DNA of 64,000 nucleotides from JAGNZR01 sp051656905. Lineage in GTDB: Bacteria; Fusobacteriota; Fusobacteriia; Fusobacteriales; Fusobacteriaceae. The translations under genes and the position numbers were made by a program. The notes beneath the pieces are model-generated. The model did no database searches and was not told the origin of the DNA. It saw only the letters and a program-made list of their open reading frames with translations. The stretch spans positions 62,001 to 126,000 of the forward strand of contig JBOFJQ010000010.1 of NCBI GenBank assembly GCA_051656905.1, given 5' to 3'. Positions 7,558 to 16,689 of this stretch are shown here, one piece after another. Every line of letters starts with the position of its first letter. Within the stretch, counting starts at the first letter, position 1.

Positions 7558-8826
7558 ATGAATAAATTTATTGTGTTATTTTTAATTGTTTTTCAAATTT
7601 CATTGAGTGATGTTGTATCCATTGATAAAGCTATTAGTTTAGGAATTGATAATAATCTTAGTATAAAAGTATCTGAGAAGCAAATAGAATATTCTAAGTA
7701 TAAAATGAGTTCAGCTTTTAAAGAAGCTCTTCCTTCTATTAAATATGAAGGAGATTATACAGACGGTGAATATGCTAGAGATATGGGAAAAGATTTTGCT
7801 CAAAAAGCAAAAACAGGATATTCTCAAGCTTTTACATTAACTCAACCACTTTTTAGAGGGGGAACTATTATAGGTGGTATCAATATAGCTAAATTAACAC
7901 TTTCAAAATCTTTTTATGAGTATTTAGAAGAAAAGAAATCTGTTCGTTTGGAGATAATTGAAATCTATTCTACAATTTTACAAAATCAGAGAGAGCTAAA
8001 AGTATATGAAAGTTCGAAAGATGAGATGTTAAAAAGATATGAAAGACAAAAAGTTCAGTTAGAGATGAAAATTATTACAAAATCAGATCTTTTAAAAACT
8101 GAAAGTACTCTTAGCAGCACTATTGCAGATATTATTGGATTAAGAAATCAAATAAAAGTAGAGAAAGAAAATTTAAAAAGAAAGATAGGATTTCCTAAAA
8201 ATTTAGAGATTGATGTAATAGAGTTTACAATTCCAGAAAATTTAAGTAAAGGAATAAACTTTAGAGATGATTTACAGCAAGCTAAGACAAAAAGTACAAG
8301 AGCGTTAATAGCTAAGAAAAATCTAGAAATTTCAAATGAAGAAAAGAATGTTTCTAGAGGTGAAATGATGCCTAAAATAGATGCTTTCACAAGCTATGGT
8401 AACAACGCTAGAGAGGAAAGAAATTATGAGGATTCATGGGAAAATGCAGAGTGGAGAGGAGGAGTAGCAGTCTCTTGGAATGTATTTAACTTTGGAAAAG
8501 ATTATGATAATTATAAAGGGGCAACAGTACAGTTAGAAAAAGAAAAATTAAAAGATAGAGATATTCAAGATAATATTGAACTTGATGTTATTAGAGCATT
8601 TACAGATATTATAAAAATTGAAGAGCAGAAGGTAGCAATCTATCAAGGAATGTTAGCAGCTAAAGAGAGTTATTTTATGGATAAGCAAAAATATGAAGCA
8701 AATTTAATATCAATTGTAGATTTTTTAACTTCTGAAAATGCTTCTATAAAAGCTGAAGTTGAATATAATAAAATACTAAAAAATTACTACGTTGCATGGG
8801 AAAAATATCGTACTTTACTTATATAA
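7558..8826 (+). CDS. TolC-family outer membrane efflux protein
   Basis: This 422-residue protein has an N-terminal signal peptide (MNKFIVLFLIVFQISLS) and the two long coiled-coil halves of the OEP fold (PF02321). Repeated segments begin near VVSIDKAISLGIDNN and again near RDDLQQAKTK. TolC-like trimers form the outer-membrane exit duct of tripartite pumps. The membrane fusion and RND genes follow directly (25 and 11 bases), giving a complete efflux operon. The ATG is preceded by AAAAGGAG. It is probably driven by the MerR-type promoter about 170 bases upstream. Confidence 0.92.
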   Translation: MNKFIVLFLIVFQISLSDVVSIDKAISLGIDNNLSIKVSEKQIEYSKYKMSSAFKEALPSIKYEGDYTDGEYARDMGKDFAQKAKTGYSQAFTLTQPLFRGGTIIGGINIAKLTLSKSFYEYLEEKKSVRLEIIEIYSTILQNQRELKVYESSKDEMLKRYERQKVQLEMKIITKSDLLKTESTLSSTIADIIGLRNQIKVEKENLKRKIGFPKNLEIDVIEFTIPENLSKGINFRDDLQQAKTKSTRALIAKKNLEISNEEKNVSRGEMMPKIDAFTSYGNNAREERNYEDSWENAEWRGGVAVSWNVFNFGKDYDNYKGATVQLEKEKLKDRDIQDNIELDVIRAFTDIIKIEEQKVAIYQGMLAAKESYFMDKQKYEANLISIVDFLTSENASIKAEVEYNKILKNYYVAWEKYRTLLI

Positions 8827-8851
8827 AAAAAGTTAAATAGAAGGGGATAAA

Positions 8852-9955
8852 ATGAAGAAAAATAAAAATATAAAAAATATAAAAAACATAATAAAAACTA
8901 TTTCTATAGGGCTTATTGTGACGAGTTTAATAGGGTGTGGGAAAAGTAAAGACTCAGGGGACGAAGTAATTATAACTAAAAATGTTTATACTAAACCTAT
9001 TGAAAATAGAAGTTTAGATAACCTTTATCAGTCAGACATAATTATAACACCTATAAGTAAAGTCGACCATAAGACTGAAACAAAAGGAACTATTATTTCT
9101 ATTTTAAAAAAGAATGGGGATTCGGTAAAAAAGGGAGAAGTTGTTATCAAATTAACAAAAGCTGAAGTTGAATCAGAATATAAATCAGCTATTGCTAATT
9201 TAGAATCTTCTAAAATTTTATTGGATGCTGCAGATAATAATTTTGAAAAATATAAAAAATTATTTGAAATGGGATTAGTTTCTGAAATTGATTTTTTAAA
9301 TTTTAAAACAAGTTTTAGTGATGCAAAAGCTCATTATTTAACTCAAAAAGCTAATTTTGAAAACAAAAAAGATACTTATGATAAATTAACAAGAGTTTCT
9401 TTATTAGATGGGAAAATAGGAAATCTATTTTCTAAAGAGGGAAATGATGTAGCGGAAGATGAAAATTTATTTACTGTAATTGATGAATCAGCTATGGAAG
9501 GATATGTAGAATTCCCAGGAAATTTATATAATAATATAAGGGTTGGAGATCAAGTAAAAGTAGAAATTACTGACTTAAGAAATAAAAGTTTTATAGGAGT
9601 TGTAGCGGAAATTAACCCAGTTGCAAATCCTGAAACTAAAAAATTTAAAATGAAGTTATCTATAAAAAACGATACATCTGAAATAAAAGATGGAATGTAT
9701 GGAAAAGTTTCCATTGCTTTTGAAAATAAAAAAGGATTAGTTGTTCCACAAAGTGCAGTTCTTACAAAATCCTTTATATCTTATATATATGTAGTAAGAG
9801 ATGGAGTAGCTAAAAAAGTTTCTGTAGAAAGAGGAATAATAAATGAACCATATATAGAGGTTATTTCTAGTGGACTAAAACCTGGAGACAGTGTTGTTTA
9901 TGAAGGAACGTTTGGTCTTAATGATGGAGACAAAGTAATAGAATTAAAAAAATAG
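8852..9955 (+). CDS. RND efflux periplasmic adaptor (membrane fusion) lipoprotein
   Basis: This 367-residue AcrA/MexA-like adaptor has a lipoprotein signal whose lipobox (SLIGC) gives lipidated Cys29. A half-lipoyl segment (about 70-100, containing GTIISILKKNGDSVKKGE) comes next. A coiled coil (about 105-165), the second lipoyl half and a beta-barrel with NPVANPETKKF follow, then a membrane-proximal domain. It links the RND pump to the TolC duct. Lipid anchoring suits a periplasmic adaptor in a diderm cell. Its N-terminus contains a curious NKNIKNIKNI repeat coded by an A/T-rich run. Confidence 0.92.
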   Translation: MKKNKNIKNIKNIIKTISIGLIVTSLIGCGKSKDSGDEVIITKNVYTKPIENRSLDNLYQSDIIITPISKVDHKTETKGTIISILKKNGDSVKKGEVVIKLTKAEVESEYKSAIANLESSKILLDAADNNFEKYKKLFEMGLVSEIDFLNFKTSFSDAKAHYLTQKANFENKKDTYDKLTRVSLLDGKIGNLFSKEGNDVAEDENLFTVIDESAMEGYVEFPGNLYNNIRVGDQVKVEITDLRNKSFIGVVAEINPVANPETKKFKMKLSIKNDTSEIKDGMYGKVSIAFENKKGLVVPQSAVLTKSFISYIYVVRDGVAKKVSVERGIINEPYIEVISSGLKPGDSVVYEGTFGLNDGDKVIELKK

Positions 9956-9966
9956 GAGGATGAAAA

Positions 9967-12900
9967 ATGTCTATATCTGGAGTATCCATAAGAAGACCTG
10001 TAACAACAACAATGCTGGTGCTAGCAATGATTTTTTTAGGAATTATTTCATTGTTAACTTTAAAAACAGAGATGTTACCTAATATAAATCCGCCTATTAT
10101 ATCAATAGACACTTTTTGGAGCGGGGCGGTATCTGAAGATGTTGAAAGTCAAATAACTAAAAAAATAGAAGATACACTCCCTAACGTTGAGGGGATAAAA
10201 AAAATTACATCAAATTCATCTTTTGAAAATTCATCAATAATTGTTGAATTCGATTATGGAGTTGATACAGATAGAAAGAAGGGTGAAATACAAACTGAGG
10301 TAGATTCAATAAAAGGAGATCTTCCAGATACAATTGATAATCCTAAAGTAAAAAAAATGCTGGTAGGTTCAGGAGTTCTTACTTTACAAGCTGTAGTATC
10401 AGGTGAGAATTTTACTGAAGTTACATCTTTTGTAGAAAATTATGTAAAACCGAGATTGGAGAGAATAAAAGGGGTAGGAAGTGTTGACGTCTTTGGACTT
10501 ACTGATAAGCAAATTCAGATTCAATTTGATTCAGACAAGCTAAAAGCATATAATCTTACACCAGTAGAGCTTTATGAGCTTATAAAACAGTCTAGTTTAA
10601 ATACTCCAATAGGAGTTATAAATACTGGTAAGCAAGAAGTTATTGTCAGATTTATGGGAGAACTGACAGAGCTTGATGAGTTTAAAAATTTAATTTTAAA
10701 ATCTGGAGGAAAAGATTTAAGATTAGGAGATGTGGCACAAGTAGTTTTAACAACAGATGATCCAGAGTCTGTAACAAGACAAGATGGTATTAATGCACTA
10801 TCTATAGGAGTTAATAAATCAATATCTGGAAATACTGTTGAAATAAATAATGAAGTAAAAAAACAATTTGATTTATTAATGTTATATGCACCGTCAAATA
10901 CCAAAATAAATATTATAATGGACTCTTCTGGAGAGATAAAATCAGCAATTTCAGGAGTAAAAAACAGTGCGCTAACAGGGCTTGTATTTGCTACTATAAT
11001 ACTTTTTGCTTTCTTAAAAAATTTAAGAGCAACTTCTTTAATAACTATATCTTTACCTATTTCAATAATGTTTACTTTCGTGTTCCTTTACTTCCAAGGA
11101 ATTACCCTTAACTTAATCTCATTAATGGGATTATCAATTGGAGTAGGAATGCTTACAGATAACTCAGTTGTTGTTATAGATAATATTTATAGACATATTA
11201 CAGAGCTAAAAAAAGATGTTATGACTGCATCAGAAGATGGTGCCTCTGAAGTTGGTTTATCTCTAATAGCTTCAGCACTTACAACTATGATTGTATTTAT
11301 TCCAATCTTATTTATACCTGGACTGGGAAGAGAGATATTTAGAGATATGTCTTATTCAATAATTTATTCGAACTTAGCAGCTCTTATTGTATCGTTAACG
11401 CTTATGCCAATGATAGCTAGTAGATATTTGAAAAGTGATATTAAGATAGGAAAATCAGGAAAAGTATTTACAAGAATCAAAAAAACATATCTTTTTTTAA
11501 GAAATATAGCATTTAAAAATAAGAAAAAAACTTTGATTGGTATATTTTGTCTATTTATAGCAACTTTAGTTATAGGAACAAAAGTAGTTAAGAGTGAATT
11601 TATGCCAAAACAAGATTTTGGAAAATACGCTTTAATAGTAGAGCTTCCAAAAGGTGCCTCTTTAGATAAATCAGTGGAAATTATGGAAAAAATGGAAAAT
11701 ATAATAATAAACAATAAACATACAAAGACATATACTGAGATTTTAGATAAATCAAAAGTTATATTTAATGTGGACATAGGATCTAAAGTTAATAGAGAAA
11801 TTTCTGTTTTTGATGTTCAAGAGCAAGTGAGAGAAAAAACTATAGGAATTCCAGATATAAAACCTTCTGTAGCTAATCAATTCCAAACTTCATCAGCAGA
11901 AAAGAGTATAGAGTTTTCTATTACTGGTGATAATTTAGATGAAGTAAAAGATATAGCTAAAAAAATTCAAGAAACAATAGCAAAGAATAAAGGGATTGTA
12001 GACCTTAGTTCAAGTGCTGAATCTGGAAGCTTAGAGTTAAGAATTCAAGTTGATAGAGATAAACTTCAGACATATGGAATTTATCCTGCACAATTAAGTA
12101 AGGAGTTATCTTATGCATTTCTTGGAGGAGATAAAACAAAAGGTCAAACTGTAACAGTTAAAACTGGAATTGAAGAGATTGATGTTTTAGTAAGACTCTC
12201 TGAAAAAGATAGAAGAGATGTAAAAAAATTAGAACAGTTAAATATAAAAACATCAACAGGGGACTTTATAAAAGTTTCAGATGTTTGTAAAGTTAGCATA
12301 GTTGAAGCAACTTCAGAGATAAAGAAAATAGATAAAATTTATAGTGTTACTTTAAGTGCTAATGATGGTGGTATAGGTATGGGAGAGGTTCAAAAGGCAT
12401 TCTTAAAAGCTTTTACAGAGTTAAATCTGCCTAAGAATATAGGATATTCATGGGGAGGAGAATCTGAAAGTTTACAAGAAGTTTCACTACAACTTATAAT
12501 GTCTTTTGGAATTGCAATATTCTTAGTTTATGCAATACTGGCATCTCAGTTTGAAAGTTTTGCACTACCGTTTATTATTGTTGGGTCAATTCCACTTGCT
12601 CTAATAGGAGTTTATTTTGGGCTTATTGTTACAAACTCCGCATTTGATATAATGGTTATGACAGGTATTGTAATGCTGTCCGGTACAGTTGTAAATAATG
12701 CGATTATTCTTATAGATTATATAGAAATTTTAAGAAAAAGAGGCATGTCTAGAGAAAAAGCTATTTTAAAAGGGTGTTTTACAAGATTAAGACCAATTAT
12801 TATGACAACGTCAACTACTGTTTTAGGAATGCTTCCTCTTGCTTTTGGAACAGGAGAAGGATCAGAAATGTATAGAGGTATGGCCGTAACAATTATTTTT

Positions 12901-13008
12901 GGAATGACTTTTTCAACAATGTTAACACTTATTATAATACCTATTCTTTACGAGTATACAGAAGATTTTACTAAAAAAATTTCAAATTTTAGTTTTAAGA
13001 AAAAATAG
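9967..13008 (+). CDS. RND-type multidrug efflux transporter (AcrB/SwrC-like)
   Basis: At 1013 residues this is the normal size for an RND pump: helix 1 (about 13-31), a large porter loop, six helices, a second porter loop and five more helices. The helix-4 proton-relay segment reads GMLTDNSVVVIDN, with Asp followed by Asn, a variant found in HAE1-like pumps outside the Proteobacteria. The start MSISGVSIRRPVTTTMLVLA is classic. It uses the proton gradient to expel drugs or lipids through the TolC duct. Third gene of the efflux operon; the ATG is preceded by AGGAGGATG. Confidence 0.95.
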   Translation: MSISGVSIRRPVTTTMLVLAMIFLGIISLLTLKTEMLPNINPPIISIDTFWSGAVSEDVESQITKKIEDTLPNVEGIKKITSNSSFENSSIIVEFDYGVDTDRKKGEIQTEVDSIKGDLPDTIDNPKVKKMLVGSGVLTLQAVVSGENFTEVTSFVENYVKPRLERIKGVGSVDVFGLTDKQIQIQFDSDKLKAYNLTPVELYELIKQSSLNTPIGVINTGKQEVIVRFMGELTELDEFKNLILKSGGKDLRLGDVAQVVLTTDDPESVTRQDGINALSIGVNKSISGNTVEINNEVKKQFDLLMLYAPSNTKINIIMDSSGEIKSAISGVKNSALTGLVFATIILFAFLKNLRATSLITISLPISIMFTFVFLYFQGITLNLISLMGLSIGVGMLTDNSVVVIDNIYRHITELKKDVMTASEDGASEVGLSLIASALTTMIVFIPILFIPGLGREIFRDMSYSIIYSNLAALIVSLTLMPMIASRYLKSDIKIGKSGKVFTRIKKTYLFLRNIAFKNKKKTLIGIFCLFIATLVIGTKVVKSEFMPKQDFGKYALIVELPKGASLDKSVEIMEKMENIIINNKHTKTYTEILDKSKVIFNVDIGSKVNREISVFDVQEQVREKTIGIPDIKPSVANQFQTSSAEKSIEFSITGDNLDEVKDIAKKIQETIAKNKGIVDLSSSAESGSLELRIQVDRDKLQTYGIYPAQLSKELSYAFLGGDKTKGQTVTVKTGIEEIDVLVRLSEKDRRDVKKLEQLNIKTSTGDFIKVSDVCKVSIVEATSEIKKIDKIYSVTLSANDGGIGMGEVQKAFLKAFTELNLPKNIGYSWGGESESLQEVSLQLIMSFGIAIFLVYAILASQFESFALPFIIVGSIPLALIGVYFGLIVTNSAFDIMVMTGIVMLSGTVVNNAIILIDYIEILRKRGMSREKAILKGCFTRLRPIIMTTSTTVLGMLPLAFGTGEGSEMYRGMAVTIIFGMTFSTMLTLIIIPILYEYTEDFTKKISNFSFKKK

Positions 13009-13036
13009 AAAAAAGAAAAAAAGAAAATAGAGTTAA

Positions 13037-13069
13037 AAAAAGAGGAAAAATCTAATTTTTCCTCTTTTT
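13037..13069. terminator. Bidirectional intrinsic terminator after the efflux operon
   Basis: AAAAAGAGGAAAAA and TTTTTCCTCTTTTT form a perfect 14-bp stem with a 5-base loop. It lies between the RND gene and the converging ferritin gene. Confidence 0.85.
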
Positions 13070-13157
13070 AGTTATTAATAAATAATAAATTTTCAATCTT
13101 ACTATTTGTTGTTTATTAGATTTTATAAACTTTCATCTTTTATAAAGTACTTTAAAT

Positions 13158-13679
13158 TTAAACTGCTGGAGTAAGAGTTTTATCAACAAATGTAACAAGA
13201 GATAAATCTTTATCAATTATAAACATTCCGCTTCCTTCTCCATTTACTAATTTTAATTTAGCAAGAGTTTCACCAGCTGAAGATTCCTCTTCAATTTGCT
13301 CGTTGATAAACCATTGTAAAAATCCAAAAGTTGCATGATCTTTTTCAGCAAGTGCAGCATCTGCTATCTCATTTATAGATTTTGTTACATACTCTTCATG
13401 AGCAAGAATTTCTTTGAAAACTTCAATAGCGTTTTCCCAGTGGAATTTAATTTCACCTGTAGAGTTTAATTTAATAGTCCCACCTTTTTCATTAATATAT
13501 CTGTAGAATTTCTGTGCGTGAGTTTGCTCTTCTTGGTATTGAACATAAAGTCTGTTTGCAAATCCTTTTAATCCTTGTCTTTCAAAGTATGCAGCCATTG
13601 ATAAATACAACTGTGCAGAATAATATTCTTTGTTAATTTGATCGTTAATTTTCTCTTCTAAAACTTTGCTTAATGCCAT
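13158..13679 (-). CDS. ftnA: Non-heme ferritin
   Basis: This 173-residue four-helix ferritin has ferroxidase-centre residues in KEYYSAQLYLSMAAYF (helix A), YQEEQTHAQKFYRYI (helix B; E-x2-H) and HEEYVTKSINEI/FLQWFINEQIEEE (helices C and D). It oxidises Fe2+ and stores it as a mineral inside a 24-mer, limiting free iron and Fenton chemistry, which is valuable to an anaerobe exposed to oxygen. The ATG has a GGAGGTAGG ribosome binding site. Monocistronic, divergent from the thiamin operon. Confidence 0.96.
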   Translation of the reverse strand: MALSKVLEEKINDQINKEYYSAQLYLSMAAYFERQGLKGFANRLYVQYQEEQTHAQKFYRYINEKGGTIKLNSTGEIKFHWENAIEVFKEILAHEEYVTKSINEIADAALAEKDHATFGFLQWFINEQIEEESSAGETLAKLKLVNGEGSGMFIIDKDLSLVTFVDKTLTPAV

Positions 13680-13728
13680 TACTACCTACCTCCAATAAAA
13701 TATATTAATTTTAATGATGTTATACTAT

Positions 13729-13756
13729 ATTATACTATTTTAAAATTTAATAACAA
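13729..13756 (-). promoter_or_regulatory. Probable ferritin promoter
   Basis: On the minus strand TTGTTA (13751-13756) and TATAAT (13729-13734) stand 16 bp apart, about 50 bases ahead of the ferritin ATG. The -10 region lies within two direct copies of TATACTAT (13721-13728 and 13731-13738) spaced one helical turn apart, possibly a regulator site. Confidence 0.45.
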
Positions 13757-13774
13757 GGTTATATTAAAAATAAA

Positions 13775-13804
13775 TTGACAATTAAAAATATAAAATAGTA
13801 TTAT
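13775..13804 (+). promoter_or_regulatory. Probable promoter of the TPP-riboswitch/thi transcript
   Basis: TTGACA (13775-13780) and TATTAT (13799-13804) are separated by 18 bp. The expected start lies about 20 bases before the TPP aptamer. Confidence 0.55.
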
Positions 13805-13829
13805 AGTAATAACGCAAAATAATAAAATT

Positions 13830-13910
13830 AATGCTAGGGGAGCCTTTTGGCTGAGAAGTTTTTAACTGACCCTTTGAACCTGATCTGGATAGTACCAGCG
13901 TAGGAAAGCT
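13830..13910 (+). ncRNA. TPP riboswitch (THI element)
   Basis: The conserved thi-box bases are present: CTAGGGGAGCCTTTTGGCTGAGA near 13834, GACCCTTTGAACCTGATCTGGATAGTACCAGCG near 13868 and GTAGGAAAGCT at the end. It binds thiamin diphosphate. A terminator lies 47 bases downstream and thiS follows, so it should shut off the operon when the vitamin is plentiful. Confidence 0.97.
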
Positions 13911-13956
13911 GTTTTTGAACTTAATTATTTTTTACATAATAATAATTTTGTTTTTT

Positions 13957-13988
13957 AAGCTGTATTCTATGGAATACAGCTTTTTTTA
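13957..13988 (+). terminator. TPP riboswitch terminator
   Basis: AAGCTGTATTC / GAATACAGCTT forms an 11-bp stem with a short TATG loop, followed by seven T. It lies between the aptamer and thiS and serves as the expression platform. Confidence 0.85.
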
Positions 13989-14047
13989 TTTAAATCATTA
14001 AAAGATTAATAAGTATAAATTTAAAACTACTAGGAGGTGTAAACAAA

Positions 14048-14251
14048 ATGCAAATAATATTAAACGGAGAGGCAAAAGACTTAGAAAAAATTGATGTTAT
14101 AACGGTGGATAAACTTTTAGAATATTTTGATATTTCCAGAGAAGGGACGGTAGTACTTATAAATGAAGAAATTTTAACAAAAGAAAATTATAATACTGAA
14201 ATTTATGAAGGATTTAAAATTGAGATTTTAAGATTTGTATCGGGAGGATAA
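14048..14251 (+). CDS. thiS: Sulfur carrier protein ThiS
   Basis: This 67-residue ubiquitin-fold protein ends in the required Gly-Gly (66-67). ThiF adenylates that C-terminus, and it is then turned into the thiocarboxylate that gives sulfur to the thiazole ring of thiamin. It starts MQIILNGEAKDL as usual in the family, after an AGGAGGTG ribosome binding site. First gene after the TPP riboswitch. Its stop overlaps the ribosome binding region of thiG, suggesting coupling. Confidence 0.95.
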   Translation: MQIILNGEAKDLEKIDVITVDKLLEYFDISREGTVVLINEEILTKENYNTEIYEGFKIEILRFVSGG

Positions 14252-14252
14252 A

Positions 14253-15017
14253 ATGGATAAATTTATAGTTGGTGGAATTGAATTTAACAGTAGATTAATA
14301 ACAGGAACAGGGAAATTTTCAAATTATGGATTAATAGAGCCTATGTTAGAAAAAAGTGAAAGTGAAATGATAACAGTAGCTCTTAGAAGAGTTGATATTA
14401 GTGGAAAAAGTGAAAATATACTTGATTTTATACCTAAAAATATAAGATTACTTCCAAATACAAGTGGAGCAAGAACAGCGGAAGAGGCAGTAAAAATTGC
14501 TAGAATTGCTAGAGCTACAGGTTGTGGAGATTTTATAAAAATAGAAATCATAAATGACATGAAATATTTAATGCCTGATAATGAAGAGACTGTAAAAGCT
14601 ACAGAAATTTTAGCTAAAGAAGGATTTATTGTAATGCCTTATATTAACCCAGATTTAATTACAGCTAAAAAATTAGAGAAAGTTGGAGCAGCAGCAATTA
14701 TGCCACTAGGAGCTCCAATTGGATCAAATAGAGGGTTACTTACAAAGCCTATGATTGAAATTTTAGTTGAAAATTGCAAGTTGCCAATTATAGTAGATGC
14801 AGGAATAGGGAAACCTTCTCACGCTTGTGAAGCAATGGAAATAGGTGTAAGTGCAGTTCTTGTAGATACAGCAATAGCAACCAGCGAAGACCCTGTTGCT
14901 ATGGGAAAGGCATTTAAAAATGCAGTGGAAGCTGGGAGAACAGCATATTTAGCCAAATGTCCTGAAGTTAATAAAAATGCAGTAGCATCTTCTCCTTTAA
15001 CTGGATTTCTAAGATAG
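14253..15017 (+). CDS. thiG: Thiazole synthase ThiG
   Basis: The 254-residue TIM-barrel enzyme has FNSRLITGTGKFSNY at the start and Lys96 in DFIKIEII, the lysine that forms the imine with 1-deoxyxylulose 5-phosphate. The phosphate-binding APIGSNRG and DAGIGKPSHA loops are present. It joins the sugar, dehydroglycine (from ThiH) and ThiS-borne sulfur into thiazole phosphate. ATG 14253 is used because GGGAGGA sits 4 bases before it; an earlier in-frame start would lie inside thiS. Second gene of thiSGHFE. Confidence 0.97.
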   Translation: MDKFIVGGIEFNSRLITGTGKFSNYGLIEPMLEKSESEMITVALRRVDISGKSENILDFIPKNIRLLPNTSGARTAEEAVKIARIARATGCGDFIKIEIINDMKYLMPDNEETVKATEILAKEGFIVMPYINPDLITAKKLEKVGAAAIMPLGAPIGSNRGLLTKPMIEILVENCKLPIIVDAGIGKPSHACEAMEIGVSAVLVDTAIATSEDPVAMGKAFKNAVEAGRTAYLAKCPEVNKNAVASSPLTGFLR

Positions 15018-15038
15018 ATATAACATAGGGAGGAATAA

Positions 15039-16148
15039 ATGTTTTATGATATTATAAAAAAATATAAAAATTTTGATTATGAAGGATTTTTTCGTAAAAT
15101 TACCTTAGAAGATATAAAGAAAATTATAGAAAAAAGTGGAGAAAAAAATCTCAGTGATTTAGAATTTTTAGGGTTATTATCTCCTAAAGCACAAGAATGT
15201 CTAGAGGAGATGGCGGTTAAATCTAATAAAATTACAGTAAGAAACTTTGGAAAAGAGATGCATCTATATGCTCCATTATATATTTCGAATATATGTGATA
15301 ATGAGTGTAGTTATTGTGGATTTAAACATTCTAATTCTATAAAAAGAAGACATCTTACATTGGAAGAGATAGAGAAAGAGGCAAAATATATATCTGAAAA
15401 TTTAAAAATTCAGAGTATAATAATGTTAACTGGTGAAAGCGAAATAAATACTATAGATTATTTAAAGAGTAGCATAAAGATATTAAAAAAATATTTTTCC
15501 ACAGTAATAATAGAAATTCATCCTTTAAATGAAGAAGAGTATGGAGAGTTAAAATCTGTAGGTCTAGATGGTGTAACGGTATATCAAGAAACTTATAATG
15601 AAGAAATTTATTCAAAATATCATTTAAAAGGCAAAAAAGCAGATTATCACTATAGATTAGATACTCCTGAAAGAGCAGGTAAAGCAGATTTAAGAAGTAT
15701 TAATATTGGGACTCTTTTTGGCTTAGGAGAAATAGTAGAGGAGGCTTTTCTTGCAGGACTTCATTCAAAATATCTTATGGATGAGTTTTTAAATACAGAA
15801 TTTTCTATTTCTATTCCAAGAATAAGAGAGGCTTATCAAAACATTAAGGCAGAAAATATTCTCTCAGATAAAGAATTTGTTCAAATCCTTTTAGCTTATA
15901 GATTAGCATTTCCAACACTTGGAATAAATATTTCAACGAGGGAGGGTTCAGAGTTTAGGGACAATATTTTACCTTTAGGAGTTACAAAGTTTTCAGCAGG
16001 TTCTGTAACAGAAGTTGGAGGTTACTCAATATCTAACAATACAACGCCGCAATTTGAAACAAGTGACCATAGAAGTATAAAAGAGATTATGGAACTATTA
16101 AAAAATAAGGGGTATCAGCCTGTTCTTAAAAATTGGGAGAGTATTTAA
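15039..16148 (+). CDS. thiH: 2-iminoacetate synthase ThiH (radical SAM)
   Basis: This 369-residue radical-SAM enzyme has its [4Fe-4S] cysteines C86, C90 and C93 in CDNECSYC, after the family's LYISN strand. It cleaves tyrosine to dehydroglycine and p-cresol, feeding ThiG. Using ThiH rather than the oxygen-dependent glycine oxidase ThiO fits an anaerobe. The C-terminal BATS-like region holds SISIPRIREA and GINISTREGSEFRDN. It starts 21 bases after thiG behind GGGAGG, and thiF follows after one base. Confidence 0.96.
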   Translation: MFYDIIKKYKNFDYEGFFRKITLEDIKKIIEKSGEKNLSDLEFLGLLSPKAQECLEEMAVKSNKITVRNFGKEMHLYAPLYISNICDNECSYCGFKHSNSIKRRHLTLEEIEKEAKYISENLKIQSIIMLTGESEINTIDYLKSSIKILKKYFSTVIIEIHPLNEEEYGELKSVGLDGVTVYQETYNEEIYSKYHLKGKKADYHYRLDTPERAGKADLRSINIGTLFGLGEIVEEAFLAGLHSKYLMDEFLNTEFSISIPRIREAYQNIKAENILSDKEFVQILLAYRLAFPTLGINISTREGSEFRDNILPLGVTKFSAGSVTEVGGYSISNNTTPQFETSDHRSIKEIMELLKNKGYQPVLKNWESI

Positions 16149-16149
16149 A

Positions 16150-16689
16150 ATGAAGATAGTGATAGCAGGATGTGGTGGAATCGGATCTAATATAGCTATG
16201 CATCTAGTTAGAAGTGGAATTGGGAATCTGAAATTAATAGACTTTGATAAAATAGAGGAAAGTAATTTAAATAGGCAATTTTATTTTAAAAGTCAGATAG
16301 GAAAGTATAAATCAGAAGCATTAAAAGATAATTTGTTAAGAATAAATGAAAAATTATCTTTTGAATCTGTTGTAAGTAAAATTAATAAAGAAAATATAGA
16401 GGAACTATTTCAAGGATGTGAAATTGTAGTTGAAGCTTTTGACAATAAGGTGTATAAAGAGATGCTTATAGAAAATTGTAAGGGTAAAATCATAGTTTCA
16501 GCTAACGGAATTGGAGGAAGAGATTTAGATAGTATAGTTCAGAGAAAAATGGGGAAACTTAATATAGTTGGAGATTTTTATAGTGATATAGAAACTTATA
16601 AAACCTATTCAACTAAAGTAATGATGGTAGCAAGTATAATGGCAAATATAGTAATGGATTATTTGGAGGATGAAAATGGAAAAAAATAG
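16150..16689 (+). CDS. thiF: ThiS adenylyltransferase ThiF, short form
   Basis: This 179-residue E1-like enzyme has the nucleotide-binding AGCGGIGSN loop (6-14), the LIDFDKIEESNLNRQFYF segment that contacts ATP and ThiS, and VEAFDN near residue 97. It adenylates the ThiS C-terminus. It is shorter than E. coli ThiF (about 250 residues) and lacks the two CxxC zinc pairs, as in short ThiF forms of anaerobes. Its end overlaps thiE by 14 bases. Confidence 0.9.
   Translation: MKIVIAGCGGIGSNIAMHLVRSGIGNLKLIDFDKIEESNLNRQFYFKSQIGKYKSEALKDNLLRINEKLSFESVVSKINKENIEELFQGCEIVVEAFDNKVYKEMLIENCKGKIIVSANGIGGRDLDSIVQRKMGKLNIVGDFYSDIETYKTYSTKVMMVASIMANIVMDYLEDENGKK

Noticed and set aside
11364..11777. A 137-codon minus-strand frame inside the RND pump gene
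   Set aside because: A hydrophobic shadow of the membrane-coding strand; no initiation site and no likeness to a known family.
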